Below are positions 28,322-36,678 of a stretch of DNA of 64,000 nucleotides, piece after piece. Origin of the DNA: Nocardia transvalensis NBRC 15921. Its GTDB lineage: Bacteria > Actinomycetota > Actinomycetes > Mycobacteriales > Mycobacteriaceae. The translations under genes were made by a program, and so were the position numbers. Location: NCBI RefSeq assembly GCF_000308875.1, contig NZ_BAGL01000035.1, positions 1 through 64,000 on the forward strand, written 5' to 3'. Position 1 is the first letter of the stretch. Each line of letters starts with the position of its first letter. The notes below the pieces were generated by a model. That model was not told the origin of the DNA and searched no databases. It saw only the letters and a program-made list of their open reading frames with translations.

Positions 28322-28720
28322 TCAGGCGGCCTGCTGGCGGCATCGGGGCCGATATCGCCGTTTCCGGCCGGTCTGCCCACGGGCCTGGCAAGGCCGGGGT
28401 GGGGTCGAGGTGCTCGTGCGGAGGTAGGGCACCACGCGGGTGGCGTCGGGGCCGCGAGGGGTGTCGGTGGCGGTGAACACCACCGGCTGCCCGGCGACGA
28501 GGGTCCTGTACCCGGGAACCTCGATCACTCGGTGCTCGACGAACACCGCGGGCCCGATGTCGGGTGTCAGGAACCCGAAGCCCTTCTCGGCGTCGAACCA
28601 GGCGACCCGGCCGTGTTGCCAGCGCGGCAGTTCGGCGCCGTGGGTGTGCGGGTCGCATCGAGTCGTCTCCGCGTGGCGGGCGGCGGGGTCAGTCGGTGTG
28701 GTCGTAGTCGTAGTCGTCAT
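28322..28720 (-). CDS. Cold-shock-domain protein
   Basis: 132 residues. After a Thr-rich start a cold-shock OB fold runs from about 37 to 98: GRVAWFDAEKGFGFLTPDIG is RNP1-like, VFVEHRVIEVPGYRTLVAGQ has FVEH in place of the usual FVHY/FVHF of RNP2, and VVFTATDTPRGPDATRV closes the fold. A basic tail (TGRKRRYRPRCRQ) may help nucleic-acid binding. The altered RNP2 separates it from standard CspA. It overlaps the end of the 77-residue gene upstream by 32 bp, so the two are probably cotranscribed. Confidence 0.82.
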   Translation of the reverse strand: MTTTTTTTPTDPAARHAETTRCDPHTHGAELPRWQHGRVAWFDAEKGFGFLTPDIGPAVFVEHRVIEVPGYRTLVAGQPVVFTATDTPRGPDATRVVPYLRTSTSTPPRPCQARGQTGRKRRYRPRCRQQAA

Positions 28721-28922
28721 CGCAGTCCAGTGGGGTGATCCAGGCTTGGTCGATACGGTCGGTGAGTGCGGCGGGATCGATTGCGGGGCGCGCGGTTTCG
28801 GCCGGTGGCGCCAGGGTGGCCGGGTCCAGTCCGGCGTCGCGGTCGCTGTCACGGACGAGAATGCTCTGTTCGGCGCGGTCGACATCGCTGCCGGCCGGGA
28901 CGAAGGTCGAGGTGCTGGTCAC
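28689..28922 (-). CDS. Small acidic protein, 77 residues
   Basis: GTG 28922 follows GAGGAGGAGACAGCT, a very strong ribosome site, and opens MTSTSTFVPAGSDVDRAEQS. The C-terminus is strikingly acidic (DCDDDYDYDHTD). There is no known domain. It is first in a run of three small reverse-strand genes, and its end overlaps the start of the cold-shock-domain gene, so the acidic protein and the basic RNA-binding protein could be partners. Confidence 0.62.
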   Translation of the reverse strand: MTSTSTFVPAGSDVDRAEQSILVRDSDRDAGLDPATLAPPAETARPAIDPAALTDRIDQAWITPLDCDDDYDYDHTD

Positions 28923-29259
28923 AGCTGTCTCCTCCTCGGATGGTCATCGTGGGCGTCGATGCGTCGCAAGGGGGCCGGGTGAGCCCGGACGTGCGCGGAC
29001 CGGGCTCACCCGTCGACGGAAGGACTCTGACAGAACTTCTGCGGTGTCGTGTTCCCGCGCGGGGCGGCGGACCGGGCCCGCCCGCTGAGTGCCACTCGCG
29101 GTGGCTGTGCACGCGCCGGACCGAGGGGTGTCCCGATGCGCTGGTGCCGAGTTGCGGGCGCCGGACCCGGGTCGCCGACCACTGGTCGCGAGAACTGTTG
29201 TGTAGGAGAACGTTTCGTGTGATTTGCGTTTGTCGTCAGTGTTTCTGACAGGCATCACC
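28923..29259. other. Leader region upstream of the small acidic gene
   Basis: 337 bp between the end of the heat-shock operon and GTG 28922. It holds the hairpin at 28978-29010 and presumably the promoter for the cold-shock-domain cluster. I see no gene. Confidence 0.5.
28978..29010. terminator. 11-bp hairpin in the leader
   Basis: GGTGAGCCCGG and CCGGGCTCACC pair perfectly (28978-28988, 29000-29010) around an 11-nt loop, 56 nt upstream of GTG 28922. It could be an attenuator or end of the heat-shock transcript rather than a plain terminator. Confidence 0.55.
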
Positions 29260-29583
29260 TCACTCCCACTTGTCGTCGAGCGCATCGAGCCGGGCGGGCG
29301 TGCCCAGGACGGGCGGGCCGCGCCCCCGAGCCTGCACCGGGCCGGGCCGACGTCCGTGACGCAGTGCCGGCCGCCGGCGCCACGGCCGGTGCGGTCGTGG
29401 CCTGTGTCCGCGAGCCGGTGCGGAAATCCACCGGTCGCGGGCCTGGCACAGGATCTCGTCGACCTCGGCGAACAGCTCCGCGAGATCGGGATCCAGCGCC
29501 AGCAGCCGGGCATCGAGCCCCGACAGGGTCTCGGCAGCCTCGCTCGAAGCGGGGCCGGTCGCGCATATCGTCGTGCACACCAT
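29260..29583 (-). CDS. Small protein downstream of hsp20
   Basis: 107 residues from ATG 29583, six bases after GGGAGGT. The conserved-looking core is SGLDARLLALDPDLAELFAE and VDEILCQARDRWISAP (about 20-55), probably helical; the tail is basic and Pro-rich. It follows hsp20 by 29 nt on the same strand, so it is very likely coregulated by heat. Its function is unknown; similar short partners occur next to Hsp20 genes in actinomycetes, as I recall. Confidence 0.65.
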   Translation of the reverse strand: MVCTTICATGPASSEAAETLSGLDARLLALDPDLAELFAEVDEILCQARDRWISAPARGHRPRPHRPWRRRPALRHGRRPGPVQARGRGPPVLGTPARLDALDDKWE

Positions 29584-29612
29584 CACAGGACCTCCCGTGA
29601 CGTGAGCTCGGG

Positions 29613-30029
29613 TCAGGCGTTGATCGCCTGCTTGTCGTGGCGGAGGATCTCGATCTTGCGGGGTTTGGCCTTCTCCGCCACCGGGATCACCAAGCGCAGC
29701 ACCCCGTCGCGGTAGTCCGCGCGGATGGCGTCGGTGTCGAGGTTCTCGCCCAGGAACAGCTGGCGGGAGAACACCCCGCGGGTGCGTTCCGCGGCGATCA
29801 TCGACCGGTCCGGATCCAGGTCCGGGCGTGTGGCCTTCACGGTGATCACGTTGCGTTCGATGTCCAGGTCCAGGGATTCGGGGTCGATGCCGGGCAGGTC
29901 GAGTTCGACGAAGAACTCGTCTCCCTCGCGCCAGGCGTCCATCGGCATCACCGCCGGGCGGGCCGACGTGCCGAACACCTGCTGGGTCAGGCGATCCAGA
30001 TCCCGGAACGGATCGGTGCGCATCAGCAT
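29613..30029 (-). CDS. hsp20: Small heat-shock protein Hsp20
   Basis: 138 residues from ATG 30029, preceded by GGAGGTGGCGACC. The N-terminal [20 protein letters not shown] is followed by the alpha-crystallin domain (about 33-125): [50 protein letters not shown], and [23 protein letters not shown]. An ATP-independent chaperone that forms oligomers and binds unfolded proteins. It is divergent from the HspR-like gene across a CIRCE element, so heat induction is expected. Confidence 0.94.
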   Translation of the reverse strand: MLMRTDPFRDLDRLTQQVFGTSARPAVMPMDAWREGDEFFVELDLPGIDPESLDLDIERNVITVKATRPDLDPDRSMIAAERTRGVFSRQLFLGENLDTDAIRADYRDGVLRLVIPVAEKAKPRKIEILRHDKQAINA

Positions 30030-30105
30030 GGTCGCCACCTCCACTCAACTCCATTCTCGATCGAAGTGTACTCAGATAACCTCTGTCATATGGCTTAGAT
30101 TTGTT

Positions 30106-30132
30106 TTAGCACTCTACCGAGAAGAGTGCAAG
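30106..30132. promoter_or_regulatory. CIRCE operator (HrcA site)
   Basis: TTAGCACTC-N9-GAGTGCAAG: the left arm matches the CIRCE consensus TTAGCACTC in 9 of 9 positions, the spacer is exactly 9, and the right arm matches GAGTGCTAA in 7 of 9. An outer inverted pair, CTCAGATAACCTC (30071-30083) and GAGGTAATCTGA (30142-30153), frames it. It lies between hsp20 and the MerR gene. Confidence 0.85.
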
Positions 30133-30177
30133 CATCGTGCTGAGGTAATCTGAAGGCATCGAGAAAGAGGAGAAGGG

Positions 30178-30537
30178 ATGCCGGATCGACACGACCGCCT
30201 GCCCGGTCCCGGTGGCGATCACCGGCCCGGTCCCCGGCAGGCGGTGTACGGGATCTCGGTGGCCGCCGAGCTGGCCGGGATGGGCACACACTCGCTGCGC
30301 TTGTACGAGCAGCACGGCCTGGTCACCCCCGCCCGCAGCGCGGGAGGTACCCGCCGCTACAGCGACGACGACCTGGCGCGGCTGGCACGCATCGCCGACC
30401 TGACCGGCCAGGGGATCAACCTCGCCGCGATCGCACGGATCCTCGACCTCGAGGACACCAACACCGCCCTGCGCGACAGCAACGCCGCCTTGGCCGCCGA
30501 ACGCGACCGGCTCCGCGGGCACCACGATTCGTCATGA
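30178..30537 (+). CDS. MerR-family regulator, HspR-like
   Basis: 119 residues from ATG 30178, six bases from AGGAGAAGGG. The MerR HTH spans about 22-92: VYGISVAAELAGMGTHSLRL, YEQHGLVTPARSAGGTRRYS and DDLARLARIADLTGQGINLA, followed by a short coiled coil (NTALRDSNAALAAERDRL). This matches HspR, the repressor of dnaK and clpB in actinomycetes, rather than metal-sensing MerR proteins (no metal cysteines). Placement opposite hsp20 supports heat-shock control. Confidence 0.88.
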   Translation: MPDRHDRLPGPGGDHRPGPRQAVYGISVAAELAGMGTHSLRLYEQHGLVTPARSAGGTRRYSDDDLARLARIADLTGQGINLAAIARILDLEDTNTALRDSNAALAAERDRLRGHHDSS

Positions 30538-30545
30538 CCCCGGCA

Positions 30546-30785
30546 TCAGTGGAAGAGTTCCTCGACCAGTCCCTGATACAAGGTCAGCCCGACCAGCATC
30601 AGCGCCGACACGGGCAGGCGCAGCCACTCGGAGCTGGCCGCGGCGACGAACCCGAGAGCGATCGCGGTGATGGGCGCCGACCACACCGGCGGCATGTTCG
30701 CCAGGTGGGTCAGCATCTGGTTGACGGCAGCTGCCAGCAGCCCCGCCCCCGCGGCGGGAAGCAGCAGATTCCGGGGCGGGTACAT
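30546..30785 (-). CDS. Small membrane protein
   Basis: 79 residues from ATG 30785. Hydrophobic stretches at about 7-25, 36-50 and 58-75 suggest two or three membrane helices (LLLPAAGAGLLAAAVNQ, APITAIALGFVAAASSEW, LPVSALMLVGLTLYQGLVEE). No family is recognised. It is convergent with the HspR-like gene. Confidence 0.65.
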   Translation of the reverse strand: MYPPRNLLLPAAGAGLLAAAVNQMLTHLANMPPVWSAPITAIALGFVAAASSEWLRLPVSALMLVGLTLYQGLVEELFH

Positions 30786-30820
30786 GCGTGCCCCGCACCT
30801 GCCGTGGCGGCGGATGTTGT

Positions 30821-31615
30821 CTAGGTGGTCGGTGCGAGGTGGCGGCGGAACCATTCGGTGAGGCCCGCGTCGACCTCTCGGGCCTTCGGGGACTGGGGTG
30901 CGGGGTCGATGCCCGGCTCGTCGGCGAGGGGGTGTGCCAGGCCGGGGATGGACAGCAGGTCGGCTCGGTTGCCCAGTGCGTTCGCCAGCTGTAGGGCGTC
31001 GGCGCGGAGTGCGGGGTGGTCGTCTTCGCCGCTGACGATCAGCAGTGGTGCGCGCTCGGCGATGGTCTCGGCCCGGGGGATGAAATCCAGTGCGTCGGCG
31101 ATCTTTTCGGACTCGGCGTCGTAGGGGTAGTCGCCGAACAGGTCGACGACCGACCGCATCCGGATGGCGGCGTTCACGAGGGCGCCGGCGAAGATCGGGA
31201 CCTCGCTGTCGGCGAGAATCCGCAGCGCGACCGCGCCGCCGAGGGAGCCGCCGAGCACGCCGATCGGGCCGTTGTCGACCGGCAACCGGTCGCGCAGCGA
31301 TGCCAGTGCTGCCGGGAATTCCTCGACCGCCTGCTGGACGAACGGATGGAGATACAGCATCAGCGGGTCCTTGGTGGCCAGCTCCACGATGGCGTCGGTG
31401 CTGCCGTCGACCATGCGCGCCCCGCACAGGGGCATACCGAGATGCACTCGCCACGCCGGTAGATCGTTCATCGGCAACGCGGCGGCGAAGGCGGCATCCG
31501 ACCTCGGGGCGTCCAGCATGTGCCAGGTGATGATCAGTGCGGTGGCGCTGTCGCGGGACGGCGGTAGTGCGGTGAACGGCACGCCGGCGGCGGTGCCCGT
31601 GATCGGTGCATGCAT
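30821..31615 (-). CDS. Alpha/beta hydrolase
   Basis: 264 residues from ATG 31615. The nucleophile elbow is VLGGSLGGAVAL (G-G-S-L-G), the acid lies in IVSGEDDHPAL and the late His in GLAHPLADEPG. The strand IITWHMLDAPRSDAAF and lid fit dienelactone-hydrolase-like or small esterase members. No signal peptide, so probably cytosolic. The substrate is unknown. Confidence 0.85.
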   Translation of the reverse strand: MHAPITGTAAGVPFTALPPSRDSATALIITWHMLDAPRSDAAFAAALPMNDLPAWRVHLGMPLCGARMVDGSTDAIVELATKDPLMLYLHPFVQQAVEEFPAALASLRDRLPVDNGPIGVLGGSLGGAVALRILADSEVPIFAGALVNAAIRMRSVVDLFGDYPYDAESEKIADALDFIPRAETIAERAPLLIVSGEDDHPALRADALQLANALGNRADLLSIPGLAHPLADEPGIDPAPQSPKAREVDAGLTEWFRRHLAPTT

Positions 31616-31688
31616 GCCATCACAGTAGAGGTCGCGCGGAAATGGGCTACGCCACAAACGAAACCAGCGCGGCCTGGGCAGGCACTCC

Positions 31689-32117
31689 CTAGTCGTCGGG
31701 GGAGGCGCGGCGGTTGCGTTTGGTGACGCCGCGCCGCTTCTTCGCGGCGATGCGACGTTCCTGTGCTCCGCGCGACGGCTTGGTGGCGCGGCGAACAGGT
31801 GGCGGGGCGGCAGCGGCGTCACGCAGTACCGAGGCCAGGCGTTCGCGGGCGGCCGCGCGGTTCTGCCGCTGTGCGCGGTGCTCCGACGCGGCGATCGTGA
31901 GCACCCCGTCGACCAGGCGGGTGGCCAGGCGCTCGAGCATCCGGGTCCGCAGCCGCTCCGGCACGGAGGGCGAGTTGGCAAGGTCGAAGGACAGCTCCAC
32001 CCGGCTGTCGGTGGTGTTGACGTGCTGCCCTCCCGGCCCGGACGACCGCGAGAACCGCTCGCGCAACTCGGACGCGGGTATCACCAGCACCCCAGTCACG
32101 GTCAGGTCCTCCGCCAT
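31689..32117 (-). CDS. arfB: Peptidyl-tRNA hydrolase ArfB (ribosome rescue)
   Basis: 142 residues from ATG 32117 (MAEDLTVTGVLVIPASELRE). The GGQ catalytic motif is in FSRSSGPGGQHVNTTDSR (Gly29-Gly30-Gln31). The basic tail (KPSRGAQERRIAAKKRRGVTKR) is the part that enters the empty mRNA channel of stalled ribosomes. It releases peptides from non-stop ribosomes. The frame extends to a GTG at 32201, but the family usually starts at this ATG. Confidence 0.95.
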   Translation of the reverse strand: MAEDLTVTGVLVIPASELRERFSRSSGPGGQHVNTTDSRVELSFDLANSPSVPERLRTRMLERLATRLVDGVLTIAASEHRAQRQNRAAARERLASVLRDAAAAPPPVRRATKPSRGAQERRIAAKKRRGVTKRNRRASPDD

Positions 32118-32475
32118 GATCCGACGCCGCTCTTTCCGATCCGCGAGTCGACCGGACCACGTCGGGTCCAGTCGCGACTGAATGATGACCTTGTCGTTCA
32201 CGATAGTGCCTGAGACAGTCGGAACCCCATTGTCGTAGGCCGGAAGCGTAGAATTGTCGGCGCACGTGGGTTCTATTGATGAGCTACCTGTGAGGGGCGT
32301 GTTGAGCACGTCCCGTCCGCTGATGCGTCGCGGTCCCGGCCGGGATCCCCTTCCTTGGCCGGGGCCCCGACGTCTGTGGACGGTAACCGGCTTACCGATC
32401 GAGTACCGATGAACGGTAGGCCTGTCCGGGAAATACTCGTGCCGGTTGTTCCGGTGGAGAAAGGTCGGGCAGGCC
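32118..32475. promoter_or_regulatory. Gap upstream of the Tat lipoprotein gene, with paired dyads
   Basis: 358 bp without a gene. CGGTAA-CCGGC-TTACCG at 32381-32397 is followed by TACCG-N5-CGGTA at 32404-32418, two related dyads about 60-95 bp upstream of ATG 32476. They look like regulator sites for the lipoprotein gene. Confidence 0.55.
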
Positions 32476-33741
32476 ATGGTGGAATCGTCTCGGCCGTCGT
32501 ACGGCCGACGCCGAGTTTTGCGGGCAGCCGGGGTCGCTGGGTTCGCCGCCGTCGCGGGCTGTTCGACAAGACAGGAGCCGGCAGTGCGGACACGGTGGCG
32601 CACGGACGGATTGCGCGAGTTCGACGCCGTCGCGGAACGTGCCGTCGGCCCGGACCAGGTGCCGGGACTCGTCGCAGTGGCCGCCTGTGGCGACGAGGTC
32701 CACGTGCGGACCGCGGGCGTGCTGGCGATCGACGGCCCTGCGGTACAACGGGATTCGATATTCCGCATCGCCTCCATGGCCAAACCGATCACTGCCGCGG
32801 CCACACTCGTCGCGGCCGACAGCGGGCTGTTCGGTATCGACGATCCGGTCGACCGGTTGCTGCCCGAACTGCGCGACCGTCGCGTCCTGCGACGCATGGA
32901 CGGCCCGCTCGACGACACCGTGCCCGCGGTCAGGCCCATCACGATCCGTGACCTGCTGACCTTCACATGCGGGTTCGGCGCTCCGGGGGACACTCTCTCG
33001 GCCGCATGGCCGATCGTGGCGGCCGAGAACGCCGCACACCTGGCAACCCTCGGCCCGCCCGCCCCGCAGGAACAGCCCGACCCCGACACCTGGATCGCCG
33101 CCCTGGGCCGCCTGCCGCTGCTGGCACAGCCGGGCGAGCGGTGGCTCTACAGCACGGGCGCGTCGATCCTGGGCGTCCTGCTCGCCCGGGCGGCCGGCGA
33201 ACCCTTCGGCGAGGTGTTGCGGCATCGGGTCTTCGAGCCGCTCGGCATGCGCGACACCGCGATGTGGGCACGCGACACCGGTCGCCTGGCCACCGGCTAC
33301 CGCGCCGCCGCCGCGGGTCTCGCCGTCGCCGACACCCCCGACGGCGCCTGGTCCACGGCACCGGCATTCGGCGACGGCGCCTCCGGTCTCGTCTCGACGG
33401 CCGACGACATGCTGGCGTTCTCCCGGATGCTGCTGCGCGGCGGCGCGCCGATTCTGTCGGCCGCGTCGGTGCACGCCATGACCACGGGGCAGCTGACGCC
33501 CGAGCAGCGGGCGAAGGGCGGTCTCGTCCCCGACTTCTTCGCGCACGGCTCCTGGGGATTCGGCCTGTCGGTGTCCGATTCCGGGGCCTACGGCTGGGAC
33601 GGCGGCTGGGGCACCTCCTGGCTCGCCGACCCCGGACGGGACCTCACCGTCATCGTCCTGACCCAGCGGATGTTCGACTCGGCCCGAACCCCGCAGCTGC
33701 ACAAGGATTTCCAGGCCGCCGCCTACGCGGCACTCGCCTGA
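32476..33741 (+). CDS. Serine hydrolase of the beta-lactamase/PBP fold, Tat lipoprotein
   Basis: 421 residues from ATG 32476. The N-terminus has a twin-arginine signal (YGRRRVLRAAGVAG) leading to a lipobox AVAGC with Cys29. The SxxK motif is SMAK (Ser100, Lys103) in the class C-like block IFRIASMAKPITAAATLV; YSTGASILG is the YxN-like site with Tyr-Ser-Thr; the late WDGGWGTSW replaces the HxG/KTG box. It is likely an exported esterase, peptidase or penicillin-binding-like protein, not necessarily a beta-lactamase. Confidence 0.87.
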   Translation: MVESSRPSYGRRRVLRAAGVAGFAAVAGCSTRQEPAVRTRWRTDGLREFDAVAERAVGPDQVPGLVAVAACGDEVHVRTAGVLAIDGPAVQRDSIFRIASMAKPITAAATLVAADSGLFGIDDPVDRLLPELRDRRVLRRMDGPLDDTVPAVRPITIRDLLTFTCGFGAPGDTLSAAWPIVAAENAAHLATLGPPAPQEQPDPDTWIAALGRLPLLAQPGERWLYSTGASILGVLLARAAGEPFGEVLRHRVFEPLGMRDTAMWARDTGRLATGYRAAAAGLAVADTPDGAWSTAPAFGDGASGLVSTADDMLAFSRMLLRGGAPILSAASVHAMTTGQLTPEQRAKGGLVPDFFAHGSWGFGLSVSDSGAYGWDGGWGTSWLADPGRDLTVIVLTQRMFDSARTPQLHKDFQAAAYAALA

Positions 33742-33792
33742 GTGGTACTCGCGGCTGGAGGTGTGCGGACGGATCAGGGTCGGCGAGGTGGT

Positions 33793-34938
33793 TCAGTCGG
33801 CTGTGCCGAATAGTTGGTCCGCCATCTGAAGTGAGGCGTCGATGGTGTCGAAACCTCGTGGGAGCATGACGGTTTCGTAGGCGGCGATCGCGTCGATCAA
33901 GGGCTTCTCGCCGCGGGTGAGGAGTTCGTCGGCGAGGGTCGCGGCGTCCTGGAGGGCGGTGTTCGCGCCGACGCCGCCGGTCGGGGGCATGGTGTGGATG
34001 GCGTCGCCGAGGAGAGTGACCGGGCCGGGGGTCCAGGCGGGGATGCGCCGACCCGCTCGTAGGGCGATGGGGAAGAACGTGCCGGGGTCGGCGTGGGTGA
34101 AGATCTCGCGCAGATCCGGATGCCAGTCGGCGGTGGCGGCGACCGTGTGTTTCCACAGGTCCTCGGGGGACCGCGTGAACAGTTCGTCGTCGGGCAGGCC
34201 CAGCCGTTCCGGGCGCGCGAGCAGGGTGACCATCGTGTAGTCGGTCGCGCCCTCGGGCCGGGAGCGGAAGCGCACGGGCGCGAATCCCGCGCCGTATCCG
34301 GTGTCGTCGGAGATCCAGTTGAACCCGCGCCGAATGGCCGCGGGATACAGCGCCTCGGTCTCGGGCGTCAGCGCCATCCGGCCGTAGATGCAGCGAATCC
34401 CCAGATCCCGCACCGTGGCGTGCGGAAGCAACTGTCGCCGCACCGCCGAGCCGACGCCGTCGGCCCCGACCAGAAGATCGCCCTCGTCCTCGCCGCCCTC
34501 GGCGAAATGCACTCGTACCCGGCCGGATTCGGTGACCTGGTACCCGGCCAGCGTCCGCCCGAACCGGACGACGTCGTCGAGACCGGCGAGCAACCCCCGG
34601 CGGAAGGTGTTGCGGTCCACACAGGTGATCTCGTCGTCGGTGAGATCGGGGAAGTGCTGGGACATCACCTGCTCCAGCCGATGCGTGTACATCCCCAGCA
34701 CGTCGTCGTTGACCCCGCTGGTCTCGCGCACCAGGTCGAACACCTCCGGCGGCAGACAGGCACGCAGGGCGGCATTGCCGTTCGCGTCGATGTGCAGGCG
34801 ATAGCCCTGGTTGCGGGTCCGGGGCGTGGGGTCCTGCTCGTAGACGGCCACGTCCAGCCCGCCGTGGCGCAGCGCCTGCGCGAGCGCCAGCCCGCCGATG
34901 CCCGCGCCCGCGATGAGAATCCTTGGTGTATGCGACAT
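33793..34938 (-). CDS. FAD-dependent monooxygenase
   Basis: 381 residues from ATG 34938, preceded by AAGGACATCGAA. Rossmann FAD motif ILIAGAGIGGLALAQALRHGG (GxGxxG), the DG motif LLVGADGVGSAVRRQL and the GD motif PVTLLGDAIHTMPPTGGVGANTALQDA place it in the PHBH class A group acting on aromatic or polyketide-type substrates. It is divergent from a TetR gene that probably controls it; a TTGACA-N17-GATCAT promoter is visible upstream. Confidence 0.92.
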   Translation of the reverse strand: MSHTPRILIAGAGIGGLALAQALRHGGLDVAVYEQDPTPRTRNQGYRLHIDANGNAALRACLPPEVFDLVRETSGVNDDVLGMYTHRLEQVMSQHFPDLTDDEITCVDRNTFRRGLLAGLDDVVRFGRTLAGYQVTESGRVRVHFAEGGEDEGDLLVGADGVGSAVRRQLLPHATVRDLGIRCIYGRMALTPETEALYPAAIRRGFNWISDDTGYGAGFAPVRFRSRPEGATDYTMVTLLARPERLGLPDDELFTRSPEDLWKHTVAATADWHPDLREIFTHADPGTFFPIALRAGRRIPAWTPGPVTLLGDAIHTMPPTGGVGANTALQDAATLADELLTRGEKPLIDAIAAYETVMLPRGFDTIDASLQMADQLFGTAD

Positions 34939-34990
34939 TTCGATGTCCTTCACAGTCCGGCGAGCCTGCTGCCCGCCTCGGCACAGTCCA

Positions 34991-35019
34991 ATGATCAATC
35001 GGATGCACAACTCTGTCAA
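34991..35019 (-). promoter_or_regulatory. Promoter of the FAD monooxygenase gene
   Basis: On the reverse strand TTGACA (35019-35014) and GATCAT (34996-34991) are 17 bp apart, about 50 bp upstream of ATG 34938. The -35 is an exact consensus match. TetR binding around TCAAGTAAGTGTTTGA (35016-35031) would block it. Confidence 0.55.
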
Positions 35020-35069
35020 GTAAGTGTTTGATTAACTCATATGGACAGTTGAAACTGCCAGGTGAATGT

Positions 35070-35714
35070 ATGATCCTGGGCGTGCCGGATTCGAAACCTC
35101 GCAGGTCGCCCAAGCCGCAGGAGCGGCAGCGCGATCCGGAGCGCACGCGCGCACTGATCCTGGACGCGGCCGTGGCGGAGTTCGGCGCGCACGGGTACGC
35201 CGGTGCGCGGATCAGCGCGATCGCCGCCCGGGCCGGGGTCAACGTGCAGCTGATCTCGTACTACTTCGACGGCAAAGAGGGCCTGTACCAGGCCGTTTCA
35301 CGGCAATGGCAGGAGCGGAACAAGGAGTTGTCGCCGCCGGGCACACCCCTGCCCGAACAACTGCGCCGCTACGCGATGGAGGCGGTGCACAATCCGGATG
35401 GCGCTCGCTTGCTCGCCTGGAGCGGATTGCAGTACACGGGGCCCGACAGCGATCCCGACCACGCGCCGCGCAGTCGGATGCTGAGTGAGAGCGTCGCCGA
35501 ACTACGCGCCGTGCAGGAGGCGGGCGGGCTCCCGGCCGAACTGGACCCGGCCTGCCTGCTGGTCATGCTGATGGGGGCGGTCATGACGCCCACCACGCTG
35601 CCGAACGTCGTGGAGGGCGTCTGCGGCGCGGATCCCCGCTCGCCCGAGTTCCTCGAGTATTTCGCCGACCAGGTGGCCGTGCTGGCCAGGTCCCTGGGGC
35701 TCGACTCGGCCTGA
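35070..35714 (+). CDS. TetR-family regulator
   Basis: 214 residues from ATG 35070 (AGGTGA upstream); GTG 35082 is an alternative. The HTH at about 30-75 reads RALILDAAVAEFGAHGYAGA and RISAIAARAGVNVQLISYYF, a standard TetR unit. The C-terminal domain ends with FLEYFADQVAVLARSLGL, close to TetR_C-type domains of the AcrR group. It probably represses the divergent FAD monooxygenase. Confidence 0.92.
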   Translation: MILGVPDSKPRRSPKPQERQRDPERTRALILDAAVAEFGAHGYAGARISAIAARAGVNVQLISYYFDGKEGLYQAVSRQWQERNKELSPPGTPLPEQLRRYAMEAVHNPDGARLLAWSGLQYTGPDSDPDHAPRSRMLSESVAELRAVQEAGGLPAELDPACLLVMLMGAVMTPTTLPNVVEGVCGADPRSPEFLEYFADQVAVLARSLGLDSA

Positions 35715-35725
35715 GCCGGTGCGGA

Positions 35726-36463
35726 TCAGGGCAGTGCGGGTAGCGCACCCTCGATAGGCTCGGCCGGCTCGGCTTTCGCGGCCACCGTTCGAGCCCGATC
35801 CCGGTACGGGGCGGCGATCGTCGCCCGCTCCCGCCACAGCTGCCACAGCGCGATCGCGAAGATGGTCGTGCCGATCACGTTCGCGACGAAATGCCACCAG
35901 ACGCGGTAGGTCCACAACCCGGGCCCGGGATCGAGCTGACCGAAGAAGGTGGACAGCCCGATCGCCTTGGCGCCCAGCGCCACCGACACCGTCAGCGCGA
36001 TGTGCTCGAGGCCGTGGATGCCCTGCATCACCACGCCCATGCGACCCCAGTGGCGCGCCCGGCTCTGCACCGCGTGATGGGTGACCAGCGCGACGCCGGC
36101 CAGTCCGGCGAGGAAGTGGAAGTTGCCGACCAGATGCAGGATCTCCATGCCGAGCGAGGGCTTGGTGTGGTCGACCTGACCGAATCCGTTCGCCAGGCCG
36201 GTGCCCCACGGGGTCATCCAGGACGGGGAGTTGGGATGCCCGACCCAATAGCCGACCTGCAGGACATGCTCCTGGAAGTGCCCGAGCTGGGCGAGCACAC
36301 CGAGTCCGATGACGGCCAGGCCCGTCCGGAAAACCCAGGGTCGCAGGGGTTTGCGCAGGCCGACGGCCAGTACCGCGACCCCCGCCCACATCACCACCAT
36401 CCACACGACCATCGCGATCGCTCCGGCGATCTCCCACCCGCCGGCTTCGGCTGCGTGCTTCAT
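35726..36463 (-). CDS. Multi-pass membrane protein with conserved His
   Basis: 245 residues from ATG 36463 (GAAGGGCGG upstream). About six membrane helices. Histidines line the helices and loops: GHFQEHVLQVGYWVGHPNSP, EILHLVGNFHFLAGL, THHAVQSRARHW, QGIHGLEHIALTV and YRVWWHFVANVIG. This pattern suggests a metal- or haem-binding integral membrane protein, but I do not recognise the family. It is convergent with the TetR gene. Confidence 0.78.
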   Translation of the reverse strand: MKHAAEAGGWEIAGAIAMVVWMVVMWAGVAVLAVGLRKPLRPWVFRTGLAVIGLGVLAQLGHFQEHVLQVGYWVGHPNSPSWMTPWGTGLANGFGQVDHTKPSLGMEILHLVGNFHFLAGLAGVALVTHHAVQSRARHWGRMGVVMQGIHGLEHIALTVSVALGAKAIGLSTFFGQLDPGPGLWTYRVWWHFVANVIGTTIFAIALWQLWRERATIAAPYRDRARTVAAKAEPAEPIEGALPALP

Positions 36464-36678
36464 GTTCAACCGCCCTTCGGCCGCCACCACCCGCGGCGGT
36501 GGCGGACAGTGCTCGACCTGGCCGTCGAAGCTAGTGGCTTGCCGCCCGTCGCGTTCCGGCTTCGGAGGCTCTTGAGAAATGTCACAATCCGCCCAAAACG
36601 CCACGCTGACAACGTCCTGTCGACTAAGTCCGAAAACCGCGCTGGGCACCCGGCGGAGCGCCTGGAAGGATTCCGGGC

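Noticed and set aside
27942..29202. Identical 14-mer CGAGAACTGTTGTG at 27942 and 29189
   Set aside because: Several chance 14-mer matches are expected in 64 kb of high-GC DNA; flanks differ and no regulatory logic was seen.
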